From an uncultured Eubacterium sp. (lineage in GTDB: Bacteria > Bacillota > Clostridia > Oscillospirales > Acutalibacteraceae), in the NCBI GenBank assembly GCA_945979635.1, contig CAMFPZ010000050.1:1-6754 (forward strand): 6,754 nucleotides of DNA, given 5' to 3'. Made by a program: the position numbers and the translations under genes. How positions within the stretch are numbered: the stretch's first letter is position 1; each line of letters starts with the position of its first letter. The notes beneath the pieces are model-generated. The model ran no database searches. It saw only the letters and a list, made by a program, of their open reading frames with translations, and was not told the DNA's origin. Positions 6,711 through 6,754 of the stretch are shown one piece after another.

Positions 6711-6754
6711 CTGTCTCTTATACACATCTGACGCTGCCGACGATACTCCTTGTG
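6711..6754. other. Sequencing artefact: Nextera adapter, i5 index and start of P5 arm
   Basis: Bases 6711-6743 match the reverse complement of the Nextera read-1 transposase adapter: the 19-base Tn5 mosaic end (6711-6729) followed by GACGCTGCCGACGA (6730-6743). The next eight bases, TACTCCTT (6744-6751), are the reverse complement of AAGGAGTA, which I recall as Nextera i5 index S507/N507, and GTG (6752-6754) fits the start of the P5 arm. This is library read-through assembled onto a contig end. It is not genomic and not a Tn5 insertion. Confidence 0.97.

Noticed and set aside
6711..6729. Exact match to the Tn5 mosaic end, suggesting a transposon or insertion sequence end.
   Set aside because: It continues directly into the synthetic Nextera adapter tail, an i5 index and the P5 start, so it is library sequence and not a natural element.
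6729..6731. In-frame TGA as the natural stop of the EF-G-like gene.
   Set aside because: It straddles the adapter (end of the mosaic end and following bases). The true stop lies beyond the contig end.

Overview
The window reads as a contig fragment from a strictly anaerobic, fermentative Firmicute of the class Clostridia, probably a gut-type Oscillospirales/Ruminococcaceae relative. This placement is inferred from protein flavour, strong GGAGG ribosome binding sites, an AT-rich intergenic region and sigma-A type promoter boxes; no marker gene fixes it further.

Left two thirds (1-4365, minus strand): a tightly packed three-gene operon read leftwards. Its first gene is a NuoE/HydC-like [2Fe-2S] subunit. 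The second is a NuoF/HydB-like flavoprotein that binds NADH, FMN and several Fe-S clusters. The third is a very large Fe-S flavoprotein that runs off the left edge after 713 visible residues. Genes 1 and 2 overlap by 4 bp (ATGA), and genes 2 and 3 are 14 bp apart with the Shine-Dalgarno of gene 3 sitting on the stop codon of gene 2. The HydB/HydC pair is the core of soluble NAD(H)-linked, often electron-bifurcating complexes (HydABC hydrogenases, formate dehydrogenase-linked relatives, the broader Bfu family). The third protein joins a NuoG/HydA-like [2Fe-2S] N-terminus to a GltD-like FAD/NAD(P)H module and a two-cluster ferredoxin domain. Its missing C-terminus may hold a catalytic centre or nothing further; the window cannot tell. 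The likely joint job is moving electrons between NAD(H), a second pyridine nucleotide (probably NADP(H)) and ferredoxin or a catalytic domain in the cytoplasm.

Middle (4366-4670): a 305-bp very AT-rich divergent intergenic region. It holds a near-consensus promoter for the rightward gene, weaker promoter candidates for the leftward operon, a 15-bp palindrome over the likely operon start point, and a 13-bp inverted repeat with arms about 74 bp apart.

Right third (4671-6710, plus strand): an EF-G-like translational GTPase of the EF-G II type with altered switch residues. It lacks only the last few residues because the genomic sequence ends at about 6710. Bases 6711-6754 are Illumina Nextera adapter plus an i5 index and the start of the P5 arm. 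The apparent stop codon and the C-terminal residues LSLIHI are therefore artefacts.

The most interesting biology is the third operon protein and the unresolved nature of its C-terminus. The most important practical point is the adapter at the right end. I found no CRISPR array, tRNA, rRNA, riboswitch or insertion sequence.
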